Assembly: GCA_023512415.1 (NCBI GenBank)
Contig: JAILZQ010000017.1
Location: 1 to 32,028 of the forward strand
Source: Geminicoccaceae bacterium
GTDB lineage: Bacteria > Pseudomonadota > Alphaproteobacteria > Geminicoccales > Geminicoccaceae
DNA length: 32,028 bases
Direction of reading: 5' to 3'
Of this stretch, positions 16,680 to 23,359 are shown one piece after another. Within the stretch, counting starts at the first letter, position 1. Each line of letters opens with the position of its first letter. Position numbers and translations under genes: made by a program. The notes under the pieces were generated by a model, which had not been told where the DNA came from, ran no database searches, and saw only the letters and a list, made by a program, of their open reading frames with translations.

Positions 16680-17668
16680 GCCGCGACCCTCGGCGCACCG
16701 GCCCGCACCCGGCCGGGCTGGCGCCCGGGGGCCAGCGCCGACCAGACGACGCTCGTGAGCTCACGTCCGGGCAAGCGGAACGGCGGTCGCGCGATGAGCC
16801 CGAGCTCGCCGAACCAGGCGGCCATCTCCTCGTCGCTGAAGCCGAGCCGCCGGTGTCGACGTTCGCTCCGGAGCTCCTCGCGGTCGTGGGCGGCAAGATC
16901 GACCACCACGAGCAGCCCGCCCGGCTCGAGCACCCGACGGGCCTCGGCCAGAACCTGGCGGGGGTCGTCGGCGAAGTGCAGGACCTGGTGCAGGGTGACC
17001 GCGGCGAAGCTCGAATCGGCGAGCGGCAGCCGGTACATGTCGGCGTGCCGCACCGAACAGTGGCGCAGGCCGGCGCGGTCGAGATTGGCCCGTGCGAGGG
17101 CGAGCATGCGGTGCGAGACGTCGACCCCGAGCGCTTCGCCGACGAACGGCCCGAGAACTTCGAGCATCCGCCCCGTCCCGGTCCCGATGTCGAGCAGGCT
17201 CGCGGGCCGGGTTTCGGCGAACAGCCGGCTGAGCACGCTCTCGACGCGGCTGCCCTCGGCGGCCAGGTCGCGCTCGCTGTCCCACTCCGCGGCGCGCCCG
17301 TCGAACCATTGCTCGATCCGACCGCGACGCGCCTCGCGCACGGCGGCGAGCCGGGCCCGGTCGAGGGCGAGGGTCGGATCGTCGGTCGGCAGGAGCCCGG
17401 CGAGCGCCCGGGCGAGCGCTGCTCCGGGCCCGCGGCTCGCCCGACGATAGAAGACCCAGCTGCCCTCGCGGAACCGCTCGAGCAGGCCGGCCTCGCTCAA
17501 CAGCCGGAGATGGCGGGAGACCCGCGGTTGGCTCTGGCCGAGCACCTCGACGAGTTCGCTCACCGTCCACTCTCCCTCGGCGCAGACCGCGAGGAGCCGC
17601 AACCGGGTTCGCTCGCCGGCGGCCTCGAGGCCGTCGAGCAGCCGATCGAGCTCGGTCTCCGTCGCCAC
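16676..17668 (-). CDS. ArsR-family regulator fused to a SAM-dependent methyltransferase (SahR-like)
   Basis: This 330-residue two-domain protein combines an N-terminal ArsR winged helix (about 1-80; recognition helix in SQPRVSRHLRLLSEAGLL, 46-63) with a C-terminal class I methyltransferase fold (about 110-315; SAM motif LLDIGTGTG at 158-166, VLEPGGLLVVVD at 246-257). The GTG at 17668 is chosen over an upstream ATG at 17704 because GAGGGAG sits 6 bases before it. The same fusion, next to metF and metH, is known in Alphaproteobacteria as the SahR type, which senses S-adenosylhomocysteine and represses methionine-cycle genes. The domain fusion is seen; the SahR role is inferred from architecture and neighbours. 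It overlaps the metF start. Confidence 0.85.
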   Translation of the reverse strand: MATETELDRLLDGLEAAGERTRLRLLAVCAEGEWTVSELVEVLGQSQPRVSRHLRLLSEAGLLERFREGSWVFYRRASRGPGAALARALAGLLPTDDPTLALDRARLAAVREARRGRIEQWFDGRAAEWDSERDLAAEGSRVESVLSRLFAETRPASLLDIGTGTGRMLEVLGPFVGEALGVDVSHRMLALARANLDRAGLRHCSVRHADMYRLPLADSSFAAVTLHQVLHFADDPRQVLAEARRVLEPGGLLVVVDLAAHDREELRSERRHRRLGFSDEEMAAWFGELGLIARPPFRLPGRELTSVVWSALAPGRQPGRVRAGAPRVAA

Positions 17669-17694
17669 CGCGCGCTCCCTCGAAAGCTCGGCGC

Positions 17695-17714
17695 ATATGT
17701 ACATCTCGTTATAT
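17695..17714 (-). promoter_or_regulatory. AT-rich candidate operator/promoter of the methionine operon
   Basis: A 20-base A/T-rich island lies 27 bases upstream of the regulator's GTG, flanked by very GC-rich DNA. It begins and ends with ATAT (minus strand ATATAACGAGATGTACATAT), an imperfect inverted repeat. An autoregulatory ArsR/SahR site or the -10 region are both plausible; the inner bases are not palindromic. Confidence 0.35.
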
Positions 17715-18522
17715 CTCGCGGCAAGTGCACCGCCCGCCGGCCGTGCCCGCCCCGAATGCCGGCGCAGCGGGCCGCGTGCACGCCGAGGCCGCGCGTTCCG
17801 AGTGCTTTCTCCGACGTCCGGGCGGCTCGACCTCGGCGGATCGAGCCGACGAGCGAAGCGGAGGGGCCGGCCCCGGGCAACCGCGGCCGACCGAAGCTCG
17901 CGCGATCGGATCGGAGCGAGCCGAGCGAACCGCCGCCCCGGAGCGATGCGTCGGAGGGGGCGAGCGAGGCCGCCGGGCCTTCCCTTCGACGCGGTCCCTG
18001 CCATCCCGTCCGGCCCCGGGCGGGGCAACGACCGGCGAGGGCGGACGGAGCCACCCGTCGGCGCGTCGACGGACGGCCGAGGGACCGCAGGGCCCGGCTG
18101 CCGGGCGGGCGCTCGGCGCTCGTCCGCCCGTCGCCACCCCTGCCGGAGGGCCGCTCGTACCGTTCGGGCAGGCCCGCGCGGGTCCACGACGCGGCCGCAC
18201 CGAACGGCGCCCCTGCGGACCCGTCCGAGGGTCCGGTCGGCCAGGAGCGGGAGGCGCTCCCCGTCTCGGCCGGCGCCCCACCGACCCGGCCGCCGGGCCG
18301 CCTCACGGCGCAGGTCGCAGGCGGCGAGCCCGGGCGCGAGCGCGGGGCTCCTCCGCGGGTCGAGCACGGCGCGTCGGCGAGCCGGGTGCGCAGCATGGCG
18401 ACACCCCAGGCGAACGGGCCCCGAGCGGACCAGCGCGATCGCGCGACGGTTTCGGCCACCCGAGCCGGTATCGAGGGACGAGGAACGGCGCGCCTCGGCC
18501 CGCAGGCCGAAGGCTCGCTCCG
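17715..18522. other. Gene-free GC-rich block upstream of the methionine operon
   Basis: Roughly 800 bases have no convincing coding frame. Long frames exist on both strands, but the translations are proline-, arginine-, glycine- and alanine-rich and carry no conserved motif. No tRNA or known riboswitch was recognised. It shares two exact 14-base words (18360-18373 and 18470-18483) with the 8.1-8.7 kb block. It may hold the distal promoter of the methionine operon, decayed genes, or an unknown RNA. Confidence 0.5.
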
Positions 18523-18810
18523 TCAGCCGGGCCGCCGGTCGTCGAGCCGGCCGAGCGAGCGCGCGGCGGGCTCGTCGAACAACCAGGCGAAGAGCGCCTC
18601 CTCGACCTCGCGCCGGAGCTCGCCCGGGTAGAGCGCGAGGGCGTCGATGGCGGCCGCGACCCGCCCGGGGTCGCCCGCCCGCAAAGCCCGGTCGAACCGG
18701 CGGAAGACGAGCGAGTCGCCACCGAGCAGCGCCCGCAGACGCTCGCGCAAACGGTCGATCCCGACGATCCGTGGCGTCGTGCCGAACTCCACCGGCCGCT
18801 CCCCGATCAC
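18523..18810 (-). CDS. Small conserved-looking protein of unknown function (95 aa)
   Basis: This frame reads like a real, mainly helical soluble protein, unlike the low-complexity frames beside it. It has RLRERLRALLGGDSLVFRRFDRAL (about 20-43), a GDPGRVAAAIDALALYPGELRREVEEALFAWLFDE helical run (about 47-81), and a short basic tail. No signal peptide or membrane helix is present, and I recognise no family. The start is GTG 18810; a CtrA-like direct repeat begins 10 bases upstream in the shared intergenic region with mlaA. The gene is divergent from mlaA-mlaC and stands alone. Function unknown. Confidence 0.6.
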   Translation of the reverse strand: MIGERPVEFGTTPRIVGIDRLRERLRALLGGDSLVFRRFDRALRAGDPGRVAAAIDALALYPGELRREVEEALFAWLFDEPAARSLGRLDDRRPG

Positions 18811-18819
18811 GACCCGCTC

Positions 18820-18836
18820 TCAACCTCGCGTCAACC
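18820..18836 (+). promoter_or_regulatory. CtrA-like direct repeat between the 95-aa gene and mlaA
   Basis: TCAACC-TCGCG-TCAACC is an exact 6-base direct repeat with 11-base period, each copy one mismatch from the CtrA half-site TTAACC. It lies in the divergent intergenic region, 9 bases from the leftward GTG and about 160 bases from the mlaA start. Confidence 0.4.
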
Positions 18837-18995
18837 TTTTAGCGGCATCTTCCGATCCGGCGGACGGTGCCGGCCGGGTTCGCGTACGCGGTTGTGCCGC
18901 TCGGCGACGGTGAGCCCGGGTTGCCGAGCCCGGGGCGTGGATCTAGGTCTGGCGGCGGCCGGACCCGGCGGCGCCGAGCGGCCGAGCGAGGGGTG

Positions 18996-19751
18996 ATGGA
19001 GACCGAGGAAACAGGCTTCGCCGTCGCGCCCCGGGCGATCGTGCTCGGTCTGCTCTTGGTCGGGCTCGCGGCGGTTCCGACCGCCCGCGCCGTGGAGCCC
19101 TTCGATCCGCTGGAGCCGGTCAACCGGGTCGTGTTCGGCCTCAACGAGCTGGTCGACGTGATGCTCCTGGGTCCGGTCGCCGAAGCCTATGGCGAGCTCC
19201 CCTCGCCTGTCCGCACCGGCGTGCGCAACGTCCTCGACAATCTGAGCGCGCCCGTCACCTTCGTGAACGATCTCCTCCAGGGCGAGACCGACCGGGCCGG
19301 CACCACCTTCGCTCGCTTCTTCATCAACAGCACGCTCGGGCTTTTCGGCCTGTTCGACCTCGCGGGCGAGCTCGGCCATCCCGCGCACGAGGAGGATTTC
19401 GGCCAGACGCTCGCGGTCTGGGGTGTGGGCGAGGGCCCCTTCTTGATGCTGCCGCTCTTGGGCCCCTCGACGCTGCGGGACACCGCCGGCCTCGCCGTCG
19501 ACCAGCTCCTCATCGATCCGTGGACCGCGGTCGCCGGCGACGAGCTGCGGGCGGCGCGGGCCGGCTCCGAGGCGGTCGACACCCGCCACCGCCTCGACCC
19601 GGTGATCCGCGACGTGCGCCGCAACAGCCTCGACCCCTACGCCACGGTGCGTTCGGCTTACGTCCAGCGGCGCGCCGCCGAGATCCGCAACCGTCGACCG
19701 GCCGCGGGGGATCCCCGCTACGAATCGATCTTCCGGGAGGAGGAAGAGTGA
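18996..19751 (+). CDS. mlaA: MlaA/VacJ family phospholipid-trafficking protein without a lipobox
   Basis: This 251-residue protein matches MlaA over nearly its whole length: FDPLEPVNRVVFGLNELVD (36-54), FARFFINSTLGLFGLFDLA (106-123), DFGQTLAVWGVGEGPFLMLPLLGPSTLRD (134-162) and SLDPYATVRSAY (211-222). MlaA normally is an outer-membrane lipoprotein that, with porins, removes phospholipids from the outer leaflet and passes them to MlaC. Here the signal region (about 10-32, ending PTARA) has no lipobox cysteine, so type I cleavage is expected. ATG 18996 is used (an adjacent in-frame GTG at 18993 is possible); GAGCGAGGGG precedes it. The stop overlaps the mlaC GTG. Confidence 0.88.
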   Translation: METEETGFAVAPRAIVLGLLLVGLAAVPTARAVEPFDPLEPVNRVVFGLNELVDVMLLGPVAEAYGELPSPVRTGVRNVLDNLSAPVTFVNDLLQGETDRAGTTFARFFINSTLGLFGLFDLAGELGHPAHEEDFGQTLAVWGVGEGPFLMLPLLGPSTLRDTAGLAVDQLLIDPWTAVAGDELRAARAGSEAVDTRHRLDPVIRDVRRNSLDPYATVRSAYVQRRAAEIRNRRPAAGDPRYESIFREEEE

Positions 19752-20392
19752 CGGCGAGAACGGAGCGAGGCGGCTGGGGCGCCCTCGCCCGCCGGCGGCT
19801 CGCCGGCTTCGTCGTAGCGACGGTCGCGGTCGGGCTCGCCGGCGGCGGTCCGGCCCGGGCCGAGCCGAGCGCCCCTGCGGCGCGCTTCGTCGACGGACTC
19901 GGTCAGAAGGTGCTCGCCGTGCTGCGCGACGGCCGGCTCGACCGGACGGCACGGTTGGAGCGACTGGCCCGGCTGATCGACGAAGCCACCGACCTCGCGA
20001 TCGTGGCGCGTCTCGTGCTGGGCCGGTACTGGCGCGAGGCGAGCGAAGCGCAACGCCGGGACTTCGTGGCGCTGTTCCGCGCGCTGATCCTCAAGACGAT
20101 AGCCGAGCGGCTCGACGAGTACGGCGGCGAGACCTACGAGATCGTCGGCGTGCAGCCCGTGGACGAACGCGACTCGCTCGTCTCCACCCGCATCCTCCGG
20201 CAGGGCGGCACGCCGATCGCCGTGGATTGGCGGGTGCGCGCCGAAGGCGGCCGGCTCCTGTTGATCGACTTCGTCGCCGAGGGAGTGAGCATGGTCGTGA
20301 CCCAACGCTCGGAGGTGGCCGAGATCGCCGGCCGGTCCGGAATCGACGGACTGCTCGCGGAGATGCGGCGCCGGCTCGACCGCTCGGCTTGA
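19748..20392 (+). CDS. mlaC: MlaC/Ttg2D family periplasmic phospholipid carrier
   Basis: This 214-residue secreted protein belongs to the MlaC (toluene tolerance Ttg2/HpnM) family. The signal peptide spans about 1-38 and ends GGGPARA before EPSAPAARFVDGLG. Family features are LARLIDEATDLAIVARLVLGRYWREASEAQRRDFVALF (about 75-112), ETYEIVGVQPV, a VSTRILRQGGTPIAVDWRV strand pair and LLLIDFVAEGVSMVVTQRSE. MlaC carries phospholipids across the periplasm between MlaA and the inner-membrane MlaFEDB complex. The GTG start overlaps the mlaA stop, with a strong GGAGGAGGAAG upstream, so the pair is coupled. The inner-membrane mlaFEDB genes are not in this window. Confidence 0.88.
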   Translation: MTARTERGGWGALARRRLAGFVVATVAVGLAGGGPARAEPSAPAARFVDGLGQKVLAVLRDGRLDRTARLERLARLIDEATDLAIVARLVLGRYWREASEAQRRDFVALFRALILKTIAERLDEYGGETYEIVGVQPVDERDSLVSTRILRQGGTPIAVDWRVRAEGGRLLLIDFVAEGVSMVVTQRSEVAEIAGRSGIDGLLAEMRRRLDRSA

Positions 20393-20428
20393 GCGCAGCT
20401 TCGGGGCCGGGTCGCGCGGGCGGGCGGT

Positions 20429-23161
20429 TCAGGCAGCGAGTGCTGCGACCTCTTCGGCGACCGGCAGGGTGAAGCACAGCGCGGCGCCACCGAGCGTCGA
20501 ATCCTCGACCCAGATCCGGCCGCCGAAGCGCTCGACGATCTGCCGGGAGATGGTGAGGCCGAGCCCGGTGCCGGTCGGTTTTTGGGTGTTGAGGTCGCCC
20601 GTGAGCTGGTGGAACTTTTCGAACACCGCCTCGCGCTGGGACGGGGGCACGCCCGGCCCGTTGTCCTCGACCCGGACCTCGAAGACCGCGCCCCGGCGGC
20701 GCAGCTCGACCCGCACCCGCCCCCCGGGTCGGGGCACGAACTTGCAGGCGTTCGAGAGCAGATTGAGAACCACCTGGACGATCCGGTCGCGGTCGCAGAC
20801 CACGGGCGTGGGCTCGGCCGGGATCGCGACCTCGAGGGCGACCCCCCTCTCCGTGAGGATCCCCTGGCCGGCACGGATCGCGGCGCGCACGAGTTCGCCC
20901 AGATCGGCCGGGGCCACCTGCCAATCCATCCGGCCGGACTCGATCTTGGAGAGATCGAGCACGTCGTTGATCAGCCGGGTGAGCCGCTCCGATTCGCTCG
21001 TGATGATCCGCAGGAAATGCGCCCGCTCCTCGGCATCGAGGTCGGGGTTGTCGAGCAGGATCTCGGAGAAGGAGCGGATCGAGGTCAACGGCGTCCTGAG
21101 CTCGTGACTCACGGTCGCGAGAAAATCGTCCTTGAGCCGGTCGAGTTCGCGCAGCCGCTCGTTGGCACGCCGGAGCTCGGCGGTGGCGGCTTCGAGCTCG
21201 TGCGATTTCTGCTCGAGCCGCCGACTGTACTCCAGGACCTTCTGCGTCTCGTCGAGGATTTCCATGAGCGTATCGGGTCCGACGGTCTCGCCGCGCACCG
21301 CCGAGGCCACCACCGCCCGCGCCGAGGCGGCGCCGATCGCCCGGGCGAGCTGGCGTTCGGCGCGCTCGACGAGCCGTGCATCGGCCGGCTCCTCGGGCCC
21401 GAGCGGACGGCCCCGACGGGCCGCCTCCTCCCGCCAGATCGCCTCGGCCGCGGGCCGGCCGAGGAAGCGCACGAGCAGCTCCTCGAGCGCACCGACTTTG
21501 GCCTCGCCGCGCCAGAGCCGCGGCGTGCGCCGGCTCTGCTCGACGTCGACGAACAGGATCGCCTGCAGCCGCTCGAGGTCGGAAGGCCGGGTGAGCAGGC
21601 TCACGAGCACGACGAGCCCGGTGTTCACCGAAAGGCTCCAGATCGCGCAGTGGGCCACCGGGTTGAGCCCCGCGAGCCCGAAGAGCGCGGTCGGGCGCAA
21701 CAGATCGAGGCCGAACGGGCCTTCCGCCACGAGGCTCTGCGGCAACATGCCGGCAGTGACGAAGGAGGGGAGCACGAGCGTGTAGAGCCAGACGAGGAAG
21801 CCGGCCAACAGCCCGGCCACCGCGCCGTTGCGGTTGGCCCCCTTCCAGGCGATGCCGAGCACGAGCAGCGGCGCGAACTGGGCCACACCGGCGAAGGCGA
21901 TGTAGCCGATGCTCACGAGGCCCATGGCCTCGCCGACGCCTTGGAAGAAGAGGTAGCCGCCCAGAAGCGCGAGAAGGATGCCGGCCCGCCGCACGCCCAG
22001 GATCAAGCGTGTGAGATCGGGCTTGCGGGCGAGGCCCAGACCCTTCATCCGCAGGAGAATCGGCATGACGAGATCGTTGGAGATCATGGTCGAGACGGCC
22101 ACCGTCTCGACGATGACCATGGCGGTCGCAGCCGACAGCCCGCCCAAGAACGCGAAGATCGCGAGCCAGCTCTGGCCGTGCACGAGCGGCAGGGCGAGCA
22201 CGAAACTGTCGGCCTCGCCCACCGTGCCACCCAGGATCAGGCCACCGAGCGCGATCGGCAGGACGAAGAGGTTGATGACGAACAGATAGAGCGGGAACAG
22301 CCAGCTGGCTCGCTTCAGGTGCGCGATGTCGAGGTTCTCGATGACCACGACCTGGAACTGGCGCGGCAAGAGCAGTGCGGCGAGGCCGGAGAGGAGGGTG
22401 AGGACGAACCAGTCGGCGGCGCCGAGTCGGGTTCCGGTGAAGGCCAGCCGATCGCTCAGACCGGCTTCCCCGGCGCGCGCCAAGAGGTCGAACGGGCCGC
22501 CGAACAGGCCCCAGGTGACGAACAGGCCGACCGCCAAGAAGCAGAAGAGCTTGACGATGCTCTCGAAGGCGATCGCCAGGACCATGCCCTGATGGTGTTC
22601 GGTGGCGTCGATGTGCCGGGTGCCGAAGAGGATCGAGAAGGCGGCGAGCAGGACGGTGACGATCAAGGCGGTATCGGCCCCGATGCCGGCCAACACGTCC
22701 TGCCCGCCGCCGTGCGCGATCAACAGCCCGACGCCGGTGGCAACCGCCTTGAGTTGGAGGGAGATGTAGGGGATCGAGCCCACGAGCGCGACGATCGTGA
22801 CGAGCCCGGCCACGGCCCCGCTCTTGCCGTAGCGGGCGGAGGCGAAGTCGGCGATCGAGGTGATCCCGTAGGCCTTGGCGATCACCAGGATCTTGCGAAC
22901 GAAGCCGAGGAACAGCAGGGCCAGGAGCGTGGGCCCTAGATAGACCGGCAAGAAGCCCGCGCCTTGCGCGGCTGCCACGCCGACGCTGCCGAAATAGGTC
23001 CAGGCGGTGCAATAGACGGCGAGCGAGAGGGTGTAGACGTAGGGGTTGGCGATCACCGACCGGCCGGCCTCGGCGCGCCGATCGCCCCAAGAAGCGAGGG
23101 CGAAGAGCAGGCCCAGATAGAGCAGCGAGACCAGGATCGCGGTCGGGGCGAGCCAGCCCAT
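20429..23161 (-). CDS. Sodium/solute symporter-type sensor histidine kinase (CbrA/CrbS-like)
   Basis: This 910-residue hybrid has an SLC5/SSS-type transporter region of about 13 helices (1-525), including GFLPVYLGPTLL and TSIADFASARYGKSGAV. A cytoplasmic linker (525-640) and a coiled coil (640-680) follow. The HisKA domain has phosphoacceptor H686 in TVSHELRTPL. The ATPase domain has N804 (N box), DNGPG at 833-837 and GTGLGL at 864-869. Proteins of this build, such as CbrA and CrbS, control carbon/nitrogen balance or acetate use and may sense a transported solute. It is last in an operon with a receiver, an exonuclease fusion and a small membrane protein, which starts 3 bases upstream. No clear PAS domain is visible in the linker. 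The solute is unknown. Confidence 0.93.
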   Translation of the reverse strand: MGWLAPTAILVSLLYLGLLFALASWGDRRAEAGRSVIANPYVYTLSLAVYCTAWTYFGSVGVAAAQGAGFLPVYLGPTLLALLFLGFVRKILVIAKAYGITSIADFASARYGKSGAVAGLVTIVALVGSIPYISLQLKAVATGVGLLIAHGGGQDVLAGIGADTALIVTVLLAAFSILFGTRHIDATEHHQGMVLAIAFESIVKLFCFLAVGLFVTWGLFGGPFDLLARAGEAGLSDRLAFTGTRLGAADWFVLTLLSGLAALLLPRQFQVVVIENLDIAHLKRASWLFPLYLFVINLFVLPIALGGLILGGTVGEADSFVLALPLVHGQSWLAIFAFLGGLSAATAMVIVETVAVSTMISNDLVMPILLRMKGLGLARKPDLTRLILGVRRAGILLALLGGYLFFQGVGEAMGLVSIGYIAFAGVAQFAPLLVLGIAWKGANRNGAVAGLLAGFLVWLYTLVLPSFVTAGMLPQSLVAEGPFGLDLLRPTALFGLAGLNPVAHCAIWSLSVNTGLVVLVSLLTRPSDLERLQAILFVDVEQSRRTPRLWRGEAKVGALEELLVRFLGRPAAEAIWREEAARRGRPLGPEEPADARLVERAERQLARAIGAASARAVVASAVRGETVGPDTLMEILDETQKVLEYSRRLEQKSHELEAATAELRRANERLRELDRLKDDFLATVSHELRTPLTSIRSFSEILLDNPDLDAEERAHFLRIITSESERLTRLINDVLDLSKIESGRMDWQVAPADLGELVRAAIRAGQGILTERGVALEVAIPAEPTPVVCDRDRIVQVVLNLLSNACKFVPRPGGRVRVELRRRGAVFEVRVEDNGPGVPPSQREAVFEKFHQLTGDLNTQKPTGTGLGLTISRQIVERFGGRIWVEDSTLGGAALCFTLPVAEEVAALAA

Positions 23162-23164
23162 GGC

Positions 23165-23359
23165 TCACTCCTCCCCTTGTCGCTCGATCAGCCAGGCGGC
23201 CGCTCCGATCACCACCGCCCACACGCCGAACAGGTAGAAGGGCAGAAGCGGGACATCGCCCGCCACGATGCGCTCGACCACCGCGAGGGTCGGGAAGTTG
23301 AAGAGCACGAGGGCCACGAGCGCGAGCGCCGCCAGTCGAGCGACGGGTCGATCAAGCAC
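23165..23359 (-). CDS. 64-residue two-helix membrane protein upstream of the sensor kinase
   Basis: This small protein starts at GTG 23359, overlaps the exonuclease-fusion stop by 8 bases, and ends 3 bases before the kinase ATG. It has hydrophobic segments at about residues 8-28 and 36-57 and ends in IERQGEE. Short membrane proteins encoded just before SSS transporters or SSS kinases (the DUF4212 and CbrX types) are known, and this one may be an accessory subunit. I cannot assign it to either family by motif. Tight coupling on both sides supports a real gene in the operon. Confidence 0.72.
   Translation of the reverse strand: MLDRPVARLAALALVALVLFNFPTLAVVERIVAGDVPLLPFYLFGVWAVVIGAAAWLIERQGEE

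Noticed and set aside
12378-17450. A 1690-codon open frame on the plus strand
   Set aside because: It is antisense to metH, metF and the ArsR-methyltransferase. It is open only because stop codons are rare in GC-rich antisense frames, and its translation shows no family motif.
17669-18823. Extension of the ArsR-methyltransferase upstream by nearly 400 codons
   Set aside because: The extension is low-complexity through the gene-free block and also overlaps the 95-residue gene in another frame. The GTG at 17668 has a well-placed ribosome-binding site.
18912-18934. Direct repeat GAGCCCGGG-N5-GAGCCCGGG upstream of mlaA
   Set aside because: CCCGGG-rich words arise easily at this GC content, and no known operator matches. 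It was not strong enough to list as a site.
20091-23222. A 1043-codon minus-strand frame overlapping the sensor kinase
   Set aside because: It is an out-of-frame shadow of the SSS kinase with an arginine-rich translation. The kinase frame contains every expected motif.
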